From assembly GCF_052324685.1 (NCBI RefSeq), contig NC_135219.1:21561258-21625257 (forward strand): 64,000 nucleotides of DNA, read 5' to 3'. Below, piece by piece: positions 41,980 to 58,920 of this stretch. Within the stretch, counting starts at the first letter, position 1. Every line of letters begins with the position of its first letter. This DNA comes from Brachyhypopomus gauderio (taxonomy: Eukaryota > Chordata > Actinopteri > Gymnotiformes > Hypopomidae). A model generated the notes under the pieces. It was not told where the DNA came from and searched no databases. It saw only the letters and a list, made by a program, of their open reading frames with translations. Made by a program: the position numbers and the translations under genes.

Positions 41980-42475
41980 AACTGATATGTAGGCCCATGC
42001 AGGCTGCCACTGAAAATAGAAGTATTGAAATATCAAGCAAACGTTCAGTTTAGCATTGAAGGTGACCACAAAGCAAGCACGCTACTCTGAAATCAATGCA
42101 TATGGTAATGATATAGCAATGTCATTCCCTGTGATATTATATCAAGACAACACACATACACACACCTGCACACTGCACACAAACTTTCCCATTACAAAAC
42201 TTGTTTTGTGACTGTCCCTGGTAACAAACCAATATGTCTTATGTGATTTTGTTTGGAAGTATTTAAAAATGCACAGCACCAGATTTAGAATAGCCTAATT
42301 ATGATTTGATCAAGGCAACTGGTTTGAATAGTTTAGCTATGCAAGCTAATATATGATATTATATATTTTTCTAATTTTCTAGACTGTTGTAAAGTACATT
42401 GTTATTATTGTGTTTATCCAAAATCAACTGTATATGACTGTAAATTTTGCTCAGCAATTAAAATCTGAATGACGT
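41980..42475 (+). other. plb1 3' UTR
   Basis: Follows the TAA at 41977-41979. An ATTAAA signal at 42457-42462 is the probable polyadenylation signal, only about 100 bp before the ppp1cb start codon. Confidence 0.6.
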
Positions 42476-42559
42476 TCAGTGGCTCGCATCGTTTGTGGTG
42501 TGCGCCCTCTATGGGGGGCCTGAAGAATTGAGCATCAGCGAATTTGCGTTTTTAAGAAA
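42470..42559 (+). promoter_or_regulatory. ppp1cb proximal promoter / 5' UTR
   Basis: The space between the plb1 polyadenylation signal and the ppp1cb ATG is under 100 bp. It contains TGACGTTC at 42470-42477, close to a cAMP-response element half. No TATA box is seen. The transcription start is not determined and could overlap plb1. Confidence 0.4.
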
Positions 42560-47736
<5,177 letters not shown>

Positions 47737-49450
47737 ATTTACAGGGTTCACTACAGCTCAGCAGAGTTCCCCTTCCTCCTGCTCTATCCTCGTTAAAGAC
47801 AACTCACCTTTCCTGCATCATCTACGGCAAGGCCCCACACCCCTCAGCCACCACTTCCCTTGTGTATATACTGCTGTTTTGCTATAACTAATGTTGATTT
47901 CTTTGCTTGTTGGTATTTGTATTAACTGATTATATGAAAACAACTGTGGTTATCCATTACAGTGAAACACATTGGTTTTCCCGCACTATATTACAGGGTA
48001 CTGCAATGTCAAACAAACTGATAGTGTATATGTGTAAACGCTAGCAAAATGAGTGCATTGGATACAGAGATGAACATGTTTCAGGACTTTTTGCATATAA
48101 ACCACATCTTCCAAACCATTATTGTGCCAATGCCCAGCCCAAACCTTTACTCAGATGTCCTGCATCTGGGTTGTAGACATGGCTTTGGAAGATGAGTATA
48201 ACATTTCTAGAAAACTCATGCTGGGATATCCTGTGAGACACAAGAATGTAACTTTTATTGAGACCACAAGAAATTTGTCACATGTCTTCACAGGTGTAAA
48301 AATGCATACATGTTTTTTATCAATGAACAATCAACAAGAAAAAAATAAATGGCAAAAAATCCTAAATAATTTTGATTCATAGTGTTTGCACTTGTAACTT
48401 GTATTTTACCAGTTATTGAACCCAAGGTTTTTTCAACCAATAAGAAAACACTACCATTTCCAAGGACTAAGTGTAAGAGGACAGTTTTGTTTAACTGTGT
48501 GCCAGTGTTTGATATAGACAAGTATTTAAAAGTATTTAAAAAGGCAGAGGAACATAAGGAGAAGGAATGATCTCCCTTGATCCTGTAGCTTTGGACCCAC
48601 ATTTCACTAGTGCATGAACAACTTGTAGGTAAAAGCTCATATAGTCTTGAGTATTTACAGCATTATCCTCATACACAAGCCATACTGAAGGCTTTCTGGT
48701 GAAATGCTACATACCATGTACATTGCTAAAAGGTAAGACATATTCATATTTATGCTGTTATAGAAGTGCCATAACTTTCCTCACACACGCAGCAAATATT
48801 TTGAATAATTACTAATCAGTCATTTCTGGAGTAGTCATGTGAGGTGGCATACAGTGAACAATGGAGTCCGTGTTTGCATCTCGACATTTCTGGGATGATA
48901 TTTTACTTCAACTCTAGAAATACAGTATGTGTATGTCTCACAGGTCGGCTTTAGGTGTGCTCGTATTTGAATTACGTTTGCACTTCCCAAATGTAAAGTG
49001 CAAATGTATGAGCTTTTTTGTCCTTGGCTCATGTGTCTCCTCTGATCACTTTATTAGCACAGATGAAGACGGTAGTAGAAGCCTTGTGTGCAGCAACAAT
49101 GCCTTACACTGCTACTCAGTACTGCTACCAGGTGATCTCCAATTATTTTGCTTGTATTTCCAATAACAAATAGATGTGCAAGTTCATTTATTTTCTGCCC
49201 TCTGAATGGTGAATAACTCTGCAAATGGTGTGCCGTTATATAATGCTCTGGTGAGGGTGAAGTTTTTTTTTTTTTTCAGGATTTTTACATTCTTGTTAGA
49301 ACATTCAATAATTTGTCTTGCAATATGATTAACCTTTTTTGACCTGTTACCAAAAGTCAGGAAATATTTGTGTTTTCATATCACTTTTAAGATTTGTACG
49401 TTTGTTTAAAACTCTTTGAATGGAATAAATGGACTAGTGACACTAATCCT
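47737..49450 (+). other. ppp1cb 3' UTR
   Basis: Long AT-rich sequence with an AATAAA signal at 49424-49429 as the likely end. Open frames at 48122-48602 are not convincing genes. Confidence 0.5.
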
Positions 49451-49928
49451 GTACTCTGAAATTAAGTTGGAGTTTATTAAACTGGTGTAGATGTGTAGTG
49501 ATGATCATGTCAACATCTTGTCTCAACTCCCAGTGATGACTTAGCCCACTTTCAAAGAGAGTGCTTGATAAATGGCATTCTGCACCAAGAATTCAATTCA
49601 ATCTATAAAAATTCCACTGAATTTGTTGAGACATTTTTTCAAATGTGTATCAACAGATACATGGCAATTTAGCATTAGTCTGAAGTAACAGTGCAGTGTA
49701 TGCCTAAGCAAGTCATGATCACATGTTGGAACTATATGAACAGCATATACAAGCCTTGTATAACCACATTCAGGTATACTTTTGGTCAATCAATGAAAAA
49801 GGAAAAAAAGATCATTTATAGACTGGGCTTTATTTTACTTACTGAAAGTAATGTCTTGAAAGGATACATCTGTCACCACTTGAATGAGAGCAACAGTGTA
49901 ATATTTAATGGAAGCATATTTCCTATAA

Positions 49929-50034
49929 CATACACCAGCTGACAGTTGACTGGAATATTTAGGAGCGAGGAAATTTCATGACTGGATTGTTGCACAGGTG
50001 GCATCCTATCACAAATCCAAACTGGAATTCATTA
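49929..50034 (-). mobile_element. internal Tc1 segment duplicated beside the main copy
   Basis: Closely matches 50729-50833 inside the neighbouring Tc1 element (ACACCAGCTGACAGTTGACT through CAAACTGGAATTCATT). It ends exactly where the left terminal repeat of the main copy begins. Confidence 0.85.
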
Positions 50035-50985
50035 TTGCCAAAAGTATTCGCTCACATTCCTTGACTCACATATAAGCTTAAGTGACTTCCCATTCCTAAT
50101 CCATAGGGTTCAATATGATGTTGGTCCAACCTTTGCAGCTAGAACAGCTTAAACTCTTCTGGGAAGGCTGTCCACAAGGTTTAGGAGTGTGTTTATGGGA
50201 ATGTTTGACCATTCCTTCAGATGTGCATTTGTGAGGTCACATACTGATGTTGGACGAGAAGGCCTGGCTCTCAGTCTCTGCTCTAATTCATCCCAAAGGT
50301 GTTCTATTGGGTTGAGGTCAGGACTTTGTGCAGGCCAGTCAAGTTCATCCACACCAGACTCTACCATCCATGTGTTTATGAACCATGCTTTGTGCACTGG
50401 TGCACTGTCATGTTGGAAGAGGAAGGGGCCAGCTCCAAACTGTTCCCACAAAGTTGGGAGCATGGAATTGTACAAAATGTTTTGGTATACTGAAGCATTC
50501 AGAGTTCTTTTCACTGGAACTAAGGGGCCAAGCTCAGTTCCTGAAAAACAACCCCACACCATAACTCCCCCTCCACCAAACTTTACACTTGGCACTATGC
50601 AGTCAAACCATTCTCCTGGCAACTGCCAAACCCAGCCTTGTCCATCAGATTGCCAGATGGAGAAGGGTGATTCGTCACTCCAGAGAATGCGCCTTCACCT
50701 CTCTAGAGTCCAGTGGTGGCGTGCTTTACACCAGCTGACAGTTGACTGTGGAATATTTAGGAGCGAGGAAATTTCATGACTGGATTGTTGCACAGGTGGC
50801 ATCCTATCACAAATCCAAACTGGAATTCATTAAGCTCCTGAGAGCAACCCATTCTTTCACAAATGTTTGTAAAAACAGTCTTCATGCCTAGGTGCATAAT
50901 TTTATACACCTCTGGCCATAGAAGTGATTGGAACACCCGATTCTGATAATTTGGATGGGGGAGCGAATACTTTTGGCAATATAGT
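50035..50985 (-). mobile_element. Tc1-like transposon with internal deletion
   Basis: The termini ATTGCCAAAAGTATTCGCTC and the inverse GAGCGAATACTTTTGGCAAT are near-perfect inverted repeats. TA flanks the right end (50986-50987). The transposase is on the minus strand. Only the C-terminal half remains (next entry); the N-terminal DNA-binding region is missing between about 50710 and 50730. Confidence 0.9.
50149..50622 (-). pseudogene. Tc1 transposase, C-terminal half
   Basis: An open stretch of 157 codons contains [24 protein letters not shown] and [17 protein letters not shown]. These hold the second and third acidic positions of the DDE/DDD catalytic triad. The helix-turn-helix domain and the first catalytic Asp region are absent, so it is not active. 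A full-length Tc1 transposase has about 340 residues. Confidence 0.85.
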
Positions 50986-50987
50986 GT

Positions 50988-52010
50988 ACAGTAAATCAAA
51001 ACACGTAGAACACATAAAAGGGATTTGACAGCACCATTTTGCAGTTAGATCAGTGAAATTACATTCAATCCACACACAATAATTGTCACAATAATCCAGA
51101 ATATTGTAAAAATAATCCAGAATATAGCAAATGTGACAAAAAGTTCAAAAATATAAATCACAGACCTTATGACTATTCTTTCACAAGTTCATTAACTGTT
51201 ATTAAATATGGAAAATGATGTTTTCACATGTAGTGACTAGTCACAAGCCACTAAGATTCCACAAGCTTGAGGCTGACGACTCCTTAGAGGAAAGGGCCTG
51301 CAAAACAGGCACCCTGTTAAGATAGTACTGATGATTCTGCAGTGTTGCTTCAGATCTGCACTGTACTGGTACTTGTTCACATGCATGTCTGTCAGTGTTC
51401 CTGAGAGTGAAATGAAAAGGGTGGACAGAAAGAAAAAAGTTAGCGGCACAGAAATGAACTATTGGCATCAAAGGCAGGGTTTGGGAGGGGCAATGATGAT
51501 AGTTATCACCAACAGCATGCAGAATTGCCTCAGGTGTGCAGGTGTCCAACTTTTTACAGCCTGGGCTTGCAAAGACATAGGCAGCTGAATGATCTGTCAG
51601 GATAAATGGAGGGAATTAACGCTTCCATCCCATCAGTTCACAAGGACTCTCTCCAAATGTACATTACTGTATCACGTACCTTATTCCCAGCTCCCCCTAC
51701 TCGGATCACATCGCTTGGACAGTTTTCGTTACAAGTTTATTGCTGTGTGAGCGTGTGGTGGTGATGATCTGTTTCCCTTCTGGAGTTGGAACCCGAATGC
51801 TCCCAAGCTCAACATTCCCCACAAGATTCTGCCCAAAGTGGCACCTGCACCCATCTAGAATGATAAATAAGGGAAGAAAACTTCCATTTTATGTTGGAGA
51901 TACTGATGCTTTTGAGAGTGGTTGATTTTCAGTGTCCTGACCTGGTGGTTGTATGCTAGGTTGTTGTTATGTTAATTGATTCATTCATCATTCTAACTTA
52001 AATTAATATT
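50988..52010. other. intergenic region
   Basis: No gene is recognised. A minus-strand stretch at about 51240-51860 has weakly gene-like frames with candidate splice sites, but they are broken by stops and match no family I know. Confidence 0.3.
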
Positions 52011-52012
52011 TC

Positions 52013-53480
52013 AATCAATCAATCAAATTTTATTTATATAGCGCTTTTTACAACAGTTGTTGTCACAAAGCAGCTTTACAAGTGCTGAGTCCTAGCCCCC
52101 AGTGAGCAAGCCAAAGGCGACAGTGGCAAGGAAAAACTCCCTAGTTTTTTGCGTGAGGAAGAAACCTTGAGAGGAACCAAGACTCAGGGGGGGAACCCAT
52201 CCTCCTCTGGCCGACACCAGTCACCATGACAACAACAACAATTTAGACAGAAAGAAGAGAAAGAAAAGGAAAAATATGTAATAATGTCCATCATGGTGTA
52301 GGCATCCATGTGCAGGCGGGCAGCCATGTGGAGAAATGAAACAGGGAAAATTAGCTCTGTATGAGGACATATACAGGACAGGTGAAATTATAAACATTTC
52401 TGGAGTGTGGCAGCAACTCCGGCATTAAGTTAAATTATTGCAGCCTAGCTAAAAAAGGCAGAACCAGAAGGTAACATAGGCTTGGGGGCATTCTGAGACA
52501 ATGGCATCCATCCACTGCACTGTCAACAAACTTGAGTGACCACAAGCAGTGACAGCACCAGCGCCCCAGTCTACCATAAAACCCTTCGCCTGTGAACCCC
52601 TGGATCTGTACCTTTATCTACAGGGGGATATTAATTATCAAACGCTAAACTAAATAAGTGTGTTTTCAACCTAGACTTAAAGATTGTGACTGTGTCAGAT
52701 TATTCCAAAGCTGGGGGCCTTACAAGAAAAGGCTCTTCCCCCTGCTGTTACCTTATTAATTTGTGGAACTAATAAAAGACCAGCACCCTGTGATCTTAGT
52801 GGACGTGGGGGTTCATAATAGGAAATAAGTTCCTGAAGGTATTCAGGAGCAAGCCCGTGCAATGCTTTATAAGTTAATAAAAGAATTTTAAAGTCAATAC
52901 GGAATTTAACTGGGAGCCAATGCAGGGCTGATAGGACTGGACTGATATGCTGAAATTTTCTAGTTCTGGTCAGAACCCTGGCTGCGGCATTTTGAACTAT
53001 TTGAAGTTTATTTAAATTCCTATTTGAACATCCTGACAGTAGTGAGTTACAGTAGTCTAATCTGGAGCTAACAAAGGCGTGCACCAATTTTTCTGCATCA
53101 TCCTGTGATAATGCGTTTCTTAACTTAGCAATGTTGAGGAGATGTAGAAAAGCTATCCTAGTAGTATTATCTATGTATTTATCAAATGATAGGTCAGAGT
53201 CGAGTATGACGCCTAGGTTTTTGGCTACTGTGCCAGGTGTAATGGGGTAGTCTGCGAGATTAAGCATTAGATCTGGAATTTTCTGTTTTGAGGCCTTAGG
53301 GCCCAGGAGGAGAACTTCTGTTTTGTCCTCATTAAGTTGGAGGAAGTTTAGAGACATCCAACATTTAATATCTCTTACACAGGCCTCAATTTTTCTTAAA
53401 CTGAGTTTGTCATCAGGTTTGGCTGATATGTAAAGTTGAGTGTCATCTGCATAGCAGTGAAAATTGACACCATGTATTTC
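52013..53480 (-). mobile_element. 5'-truncated L2/CR1-like LINE
   Basis: Read on the minus strand, it contains the reverse transcriptase catalytic motif YADDTQLY (about 53430-53455). An open frame follows (53357-52695) with LNEDKTEVLLLG, KNLGVILDSDLSFDKYI, SSRLDYCNSLLSG and SALHWLPVKFRIDFKILL, all typical of the C-terminal RT region of L2/CR1-clade LINEs. The expected WNNL end lies in another frame after a frameshift near 52700. The 3' end carries TATATAAATAAAATTTG and an (ATTG)n tail at 52012-52025. Endonuclease and the RT N-terminus are missing. Inactive. Confidence 0.85.
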
Positions 53481-53499
53481 TCATGTTAAATACTGAAAT

Positions 53500-53586
53500 G
53501 CAATTAAAATGCGATTATTTTTGATTAATTAATTATAAAGCTTCTAATTATTTCGATAATTTTTTTTTATCGCGTCCCACCCCTAG
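53500..53586. mobile_element. isolated hAT-like terminus
   Basis: The inverse reads TAGGGGTGGGACGCGATAAA followed by ATTATCG-rich DNA, like the ends of 'TAGGGGTG' hAT elements. No partner terminus was found. Confidence 0.35.
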
Positions 53587-53956
53587 TTATAATCTCTGTC
53601 ACTCTCCATATATCATTCCTTCTCTTACATATTGTAGTTTTATTGACATGACTGCCTCAAATATGATCCCATCCATCCATCCATCCATCCAGAACTAAGA
53701 TTTGCCAAAGCAACATAAAATCTAAAGTTAAACTCTATGGAAGTCAAAATGAAAAAATATGAATATGAAAGTAAACAATATTAATAAAAGCAATTAAGTA
53801 TTAAGTCAATAAATACATAATATCTTTATATATACATATATACACTCTAGGTATTTTGGAAGGTCAAGGATCACTATGCACGTATGGTAGATCTGTAAAA
53901 AAGCTTGCTGTTCCCTGACAGAAGACACCCCCTCCAAAGAAATCATCCAAACACAC

Positions 53957-53959
<3 letters not shown>

Positions 53960-54034
<75 letters not shown>
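53960..54034. repeat. (CA)n microsatellite
   Basis: Pure CA/AC dinucleotide array of about 37 units. Confidence 0.97.
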
Positions 54035-54036
<2 letters not shown>

Positions 54037-54087
54037 ATGCATCTCCACCCAAGTTTATCTAGTCTAACCTTACCTCTCACTCAACAG

Positions 54088-55057
54088 CATAGGCGGAGCC
54101 AAAGCAGGGGCCGGGGTGGCACTGGACCCCCCTGAATTCTGATTGGCCACCCCAAGTGCCCCCCCAGATGACTGGCACGATGGAGAAATTTTTTCAAACG
54201 AACGTGTTGTGCCAAATTCCGAGTCCCCTCGTTTGCACACACATAAAGACGCTAGAGATGATATTCCGGAGTTACAGTGATTATAACTTAGTTCATTGAG
54301 CACTCTAGTTTAGTCCTAACTAGATATTTAGACATAATACTGCTGTAATACTGCAAAGTCGTGGTCAGAGGTGAACTTCGGTATAGCCAGTGTGTATTTT
54401 ATTAAAAATAATTAACACCCTTGAGCCAGTGTGGCTTTGGACATAGATAATGCAGTTTGCTGTGATGGATAATTAAAACCTAGCTCTTATTTATGTTTAG
54501 AAACATAAATCGACAATATAATCTGTAGCGTCTTTATGCGGATAAACGAGGGTTGTCGGAATGCCCCACAACACCGGCTGAAAGCAAAAAGTGTCGCATG
54601 TGAAATGCTACAGGCACCGTTCAGAAACTGATAAGGGGTGAGTTTCCCAAAACGTTCTTAGTGCTAAGTAGGCTACTTCGTAACCTCGTACATTTCATAC
54701 GAGGTTACGAAGTACTTAACGCTAAGAACGTTTTGGGAAACTCACCCCAGTTCAGTTAAATGTGTTCAGTTCAGTAGATATATGCAATAGGATTGTAAGA
54801 TATGCCAGAAGTAGCACATCTGTGTTTTTACTTTTACATGTAGTACATTTTGCACATTGTTAAAAAACTGCACATTTCATACACAAATCTGATCTCCTTT
54901 GTGCTTAAGATGTACTTGATATGAAAAGTATATTTACAGATTTTGATTGCAATTGAATGCTTTTCGTAAATATACATTGTCATAGTCTATGGACCCCCTA
55001 AAATAGCTTTGGCCACCCTCTGGCCACCCCAAGGATAAAAGTCTAGCTCCGCCACTG
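54088..55057. mobile_element. 970-bp hAT element with perfect TSD
   Basis: Ends CATAGGCGGAGCC and (inverse) CAGTGGCGGAGCTAG, flanked by a perfect 8-bp duplication CTCAACAG (54080-54087 and 55058-55065). Sub-terminal TTGGCCACCCC blocks are shared between the arms. No transposase. A separate palindromic element is nested at 54635-54748. Confidence 0.92.
54635..54748. repeat. 114-bp snap-back palindrome nested in the hAT
   Basis: GGGGTGAGTTTCCCAAAACG at the left is mirrored by CGTTTTGGGAAACTCACCCC at the right. The arms stay complementary for about 50 bp, through TACTTCGTAACCTCGTA and TACGAGGTTACGAAGTA, around a short CATTTCA loop. Such palindromic MITEs are widespread in fish genomes. No clear target duplication is seen. 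Confidence 0.93.
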
Positions 55058-55065
55058 CTCAACAG

Positions 55066-56882
55066 TCCTGATCAGAAACCTAATACTGCCTGTTCAATCA
55101 TTAATGTGGCTAGACCCCGGGATACATTTGACTATGGCTGTTCTAGAGGGGTCGCTATATTCACTATAATCAGAGCTCATTTAAAGTGACCCTAAACATA
55201 ACTGCTGTTTTGCAAGAATGCACAGAATAGGAGGGTTAGCAGGTCGCTCAGTCGATGTATCACTAAGTGGGACAAACCTATTTGACACATGAACTTCAAC
55301 TGAATGGTGCTCAGCCTTATGGCTATGCCCATTCGCCCCGCTGTGAGGACTCTAATGCCAGAGCTGAGGGCTTGTTAACTATGGCTGTGGCAACTGGGCC
55401 TGCTACAACAGTGTTGCCAACTCCTCAGTAAGGAAAGTAGCTATTGGCTACTTGGCAAAGCTAGAAGTTGTTAAATTATGTCATCGCCTAATTTGCACAA
55501 TATATGTTTTTTGAACACTCTAAATATGTTAGAACTACAAATGAGCTCTTTGAAATACGCAGTCACTTCTCAAAATAACTTCATGACTTTAATGCTTTAT
55601 ATACATTTTTTAAAAGTAAATTACTTAAATCAGTTTTTTGCCATGTTGTTAAATGTTAGCATAAGAGTAGCAGTTAGCAGGAACTGCTATTCTACGTCCA
55701 ACCCTCCTCCCTTATCCGGGCTTGATGTTTAGCTTTTCACAAAGAGGCGCGCACCGTGGACCAGGTGAGTGACAGGCTACGTGGTGAATGAGGTGAGTGA
55801 CAGATTGCATGAATTAAATGGGGTGATTTATCGTGTCACAGTGAAGACACATTTATATTTACATCCCGCTGTAAAGACGGCTGACAAATATCTCAGGGGG
55901 GGCAATTGTTGTGATGACATCCAAGGTGACCATTTCAGTGGGTAAATAAAAAACAGTGACTTAACCAATGAAAATATAATCATAAATATATATTTCATGT
56001 ATAGACTGTACAGTATTTGTGCACCGATATCTCTTGTAAATATCATCTTGGTTAAAGCTCTTCAATGACTGAACAAATAACTGTAGTCAACAATAATTGT
56101 CATCTCTCAATTTGCCCTCACAAACAAAAAAAAATCTTTTGAATTTTTTAACGCTTGAATTTTTTCATTGTATTTTATTAACCATGAATAATAAAAGTGA
56201 AGACGAGTTCTTGAAAATTCAAGCATTCAATTCCAAAGCAACAAAATTCAGATGCATAATTTCAATGCAATTAACAAACCGCCCATGGACTCAAACATGA
56301 TGAAATATTTCGGTCAAGTTGTACATCGATGTTTTTGAAGTGGTCTTCCGATGGCTCATGGAGGTTGCTACTATCGGAGTAATGTGTAGATATATCCAGA
56401 AAGGATGTGTAGATATATCCGACATTTTTAAGATTTTCAAAATGAATAAGTAACTCCTTTAGCAGTATGTCAACATAGTAGTGTTCACGCGAAAAATGGT
56501 TCTAAAACAGGAAGCAGCTATTAACAGCTATCCAGTATTAACATGTTCCCTCATCATCAGCATATGCTTATTTATCTACTGACTTATCTCATCTCTAAAA
56601 ATGTGTACTTACTTGGTAACCAAAAACTCAAATGATTTACCGATTTCAGCTGTATGTCAACATACCTCTAGAAAAAGACTACCTTAACAGTTCCAGGCAT
56701 GTCACTTCAACACAGAACAAAATGGATTAACACTTTCAACGGCAGTAGAAGTGTTGAACACAACATATAACACAATCTTCTATTGATCAGAAGAATTACC
56801 TTACTCCTGCATTACAACTTGTCTCCAATGTAGCATCAATATTTCAAAATCTCTCTATAAATAAACATAAATACTAAATTGT

Positions 56883-56921
<39 letters not shown>

Positions 56922-57557
56922 CTATATGTGTTTATAAAATAGTATTCTCACAGCATTTTATCTGTTTAATTAGTAGAACTTGTGCATGCGCAAGTTCTAA
57001 CTCGACGCACAGCATTTTCTGCTGAAATATTTGTCATGCAGAAGTGAATATATAAATGTTTTGATGACAGTAAAATGTTGTTGTGCAATATAGATTAATT
57101 TCACAATTTGAACAAAAAACCCATTTTTTGCTGAGTGTGATTCAAACCAAAGGTTTCGTATTCCGTGTAATAAAACCGCGAATTGACCTTTGCAGTAGAA
57201 TAGATTCACGGGTTGTATCTGTTGAACCGCTTCTTGAAGCTGTGTGAAAAGTTCTATAAAGATTATTATTTGCAATCTTCATGTTTCATATGTTCAGTAT
57301 TGTGCTCTGTCCCAACAGTCAAACTGAGGACTGTGAAAATGTCATTTTTAAAAGATTCGCCAATCCTTTCTCAAATTTCAAAAAGAACTCACTTTTTAGC
57401 ATCTGTGAAGTTGATGGATAATAAACAGGCAATACAACTGTATCATACTATTAACGAACTAAAACTTTCAGATGACCCCTTGTCCACAAGTGATATCTCT
57501 TGTGGTTTATAATTTTTTTGTTTATTTATTTAAAAAATATTTTATATTCTATATTTT
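55066..57557. other. intergenic, mostly unannotated
   Basis: No gene is recognised. A CAGTGTTGCCAACTCCTCAG motif at about 55409 looks like a hAT end without a visible partner. (TG)n lies at 56883-56916. The frame at 57213-57512 (99 codons) matches nothing I know. Confidence 0.35.
56974..56999. repeat. perfect 9-bp-arm palindrome
   Basis: TAGAACTTG, the spacer TGCATGCG, then CAAGTTCTA. The arms are perfectly complementary. It could be a terminator-like hairpin, a MITE remnant or chance. Confidence 0.6.
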
Positions 57558-57562
57558 AATAT

Positions 57563-57901
57563 TGTCACATTGAGGACCCCGGCCCCTCCCTTTTTGGGCG
57601 TGTGTATACGTTGTCCACGTGCTTTGTCTGGGTCTGTGGATCTCCGTGGTTAGGGTTATGTAGTGTGATAATATGTCTCACCTGTGAATCGTCTCGTAAT
57701 CACGTGGGGCTCATGTGGTTTGTCTATTTAATGTGCGCTCGCGCAGTGTCCTGTGCTCATCGTTGTCTAATGTCTACACATTGCCGTGTTGGTTTATGTT
57801 TAACGTGCGCTGTATTGCCCAATATTCGTTGTAAAATAAAAGTGACGTCAATCCTAAGGAGGATTCCGTGTCTCATCCATCGCCACGACCCCATCGTCAC
57901 A
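57563..57901 (+). mobile_element. solo LTR with 5-bp TSD
   Basis: The 339-bp unit starts TGTCACATTG and ends TCGTCACA (TG...CA). AATAT duplicates flank it on both sides (57558-57562 and 57902-57906). An AATAAA signal sits near 57834-57840 (GTAAAATAAAAGTGACG), as expected for the R region. No internal retroelement sequence accompanies it, so it arose by LTR-LTR recombination. The family is not assigned. Confidence 0.82.
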
Positions 57902-57984
57902 AATATATTGTAATAACCTGTTATGGTCTACATTCAAACTGGTAAAAGTACTTTATCTTGATGCCATTTTTGTTGTAATTATTA

Positions 57985-58785
57985 ACATAAAACCTCCAAA
58001 AAAAGAGCTCAACATTACTGAACCATCTTGGAAGGAAGTGCAAGAGGTGGTGAAGAAGGCCAGAACAGGATCTGCCCCTGGCCTAAGCTGTATACCCTAC
58101 AAGGTGTATATAAAATGCCCAATGCTCCTGCGGAGGCTGTGGAAGCTGTTCCGGAGGATCTGGAGAAAGGGTACCATTCCATCATGCTGGAAGAAGGCAG
58201 AGGGCTGTTTTGTACCAAAGGAGGATAACTCCTCAACCATTGACCAATTCAGAACAATCTCACTACTAAGTGTAGAGGACAAAATCTTCTTTTCTGTACT
58301 GGCCAGGAGGATGACCTCATATATGACAGAGAATGGATATATCAACACCGCTATCCAGAAAGGTGGAATCCCAGGCTTCTCACGATGCCTGGAACATATT
58401 GGAGTTCTCAGCCAGATGATCCATGAAGCTAAAGCCAGTAAAGGCAACTTGACTGTTGTCTGGCTGGATTTGGCCAACGCCTATGGATCACTCCCTCATG
58501 CCCTCATCCATGTAGCATTAGTCCACTATCACATCCCCCAGCACATCAAGGGAATGATCACCAGCTACTTTGGAGGAATCCAGTTACGATTCAAGACAGC
58601 CCAATTTACAACGCAGTGGCAAAGTTTGGAAAAAGGAATCGTGACTGGTTGCACAATCTCCCCCATCCTCTTTGTCATGGGAATGAACCTCCTAATAACA
58701 GCTGCGGGAACGGAAGCCAGGGGTCCAAAGATGGAATCAGGCATCTGTCAACCCCCAATAAGAGGTTACATGGATGACCTTACAG
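57985..58785 (+). pseudogene. reverse transcriptase fragment of an R2/NeSL/HERO-type LINE
   Basis: The frame opens at EPSWKEVQEVVKKARTGSAP and continues through RT motifs: IDQFRTISLLSVEDKIFFSV, VVWLDLANAYGSLPH (first catalytic Asp), KGIVTGCTISPILFV and RGYMDDLT (the YMDD box at 58767-58778). The order and wording fit LINEs that carry a restriction-enzyme-like endonuclease. The 5' zinc-finger region is missing. A hAT fragment interrupts the frame a few bases after YMDD. Confidence 0.85.
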
Positions 58786-58920
58786 CAGGAGTGGCCAACC
58801 CGCGGCTCCCCAGCCGGTCCGCGGGCTCACCTGCACAAACGGGGCGACACACTGCTACAATTTCGTGGTGCGCAGTTTGTTTACAAGCCTAGCGAGCCCC
58901 CCCCCCCCCCCCCCCCCCGC
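58786..58920. mobile_element. hAT-like fragment inserted directly after the LINE YMDD box
   Basis: Starts CAGGAGTGGCCAACCCGCGG, a hAT-type terminus, and ends in a poly(C) tract. The flanks CCTTACAG (58778-58785) and CCTTACAT (58921-58928) look like an 8-bp duplication with one difference. The LINE reading resumes after it. The right end lacks an obvious inverted terminus, so the copy is truncated or aberrant. Confidence 0.65.

Noticed and set aside
48122-48602. Frames of 60-104 codons downstream of ppp1cb
   Set aside because: They lie in the long AT-rich 3' UTR, overlap on opposite strands and have no recognisable domain.
50189-50779. 196-residue plus-strand frame
   Set aside because: Antisense shadow of the Tc1 transposase on the minus strand.
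51240-51930. Possible coding exons on the minus strand
   Set aside because: Some frames look protein-like and have candidate splice sites, but stops interrupt them and I recognise no family; not enough to call a gene.
57213-57512. 99-codon plus-strand frame
   Set aside because: AT-rich region, overlapped by an opposite frame, no motif and no splice context.
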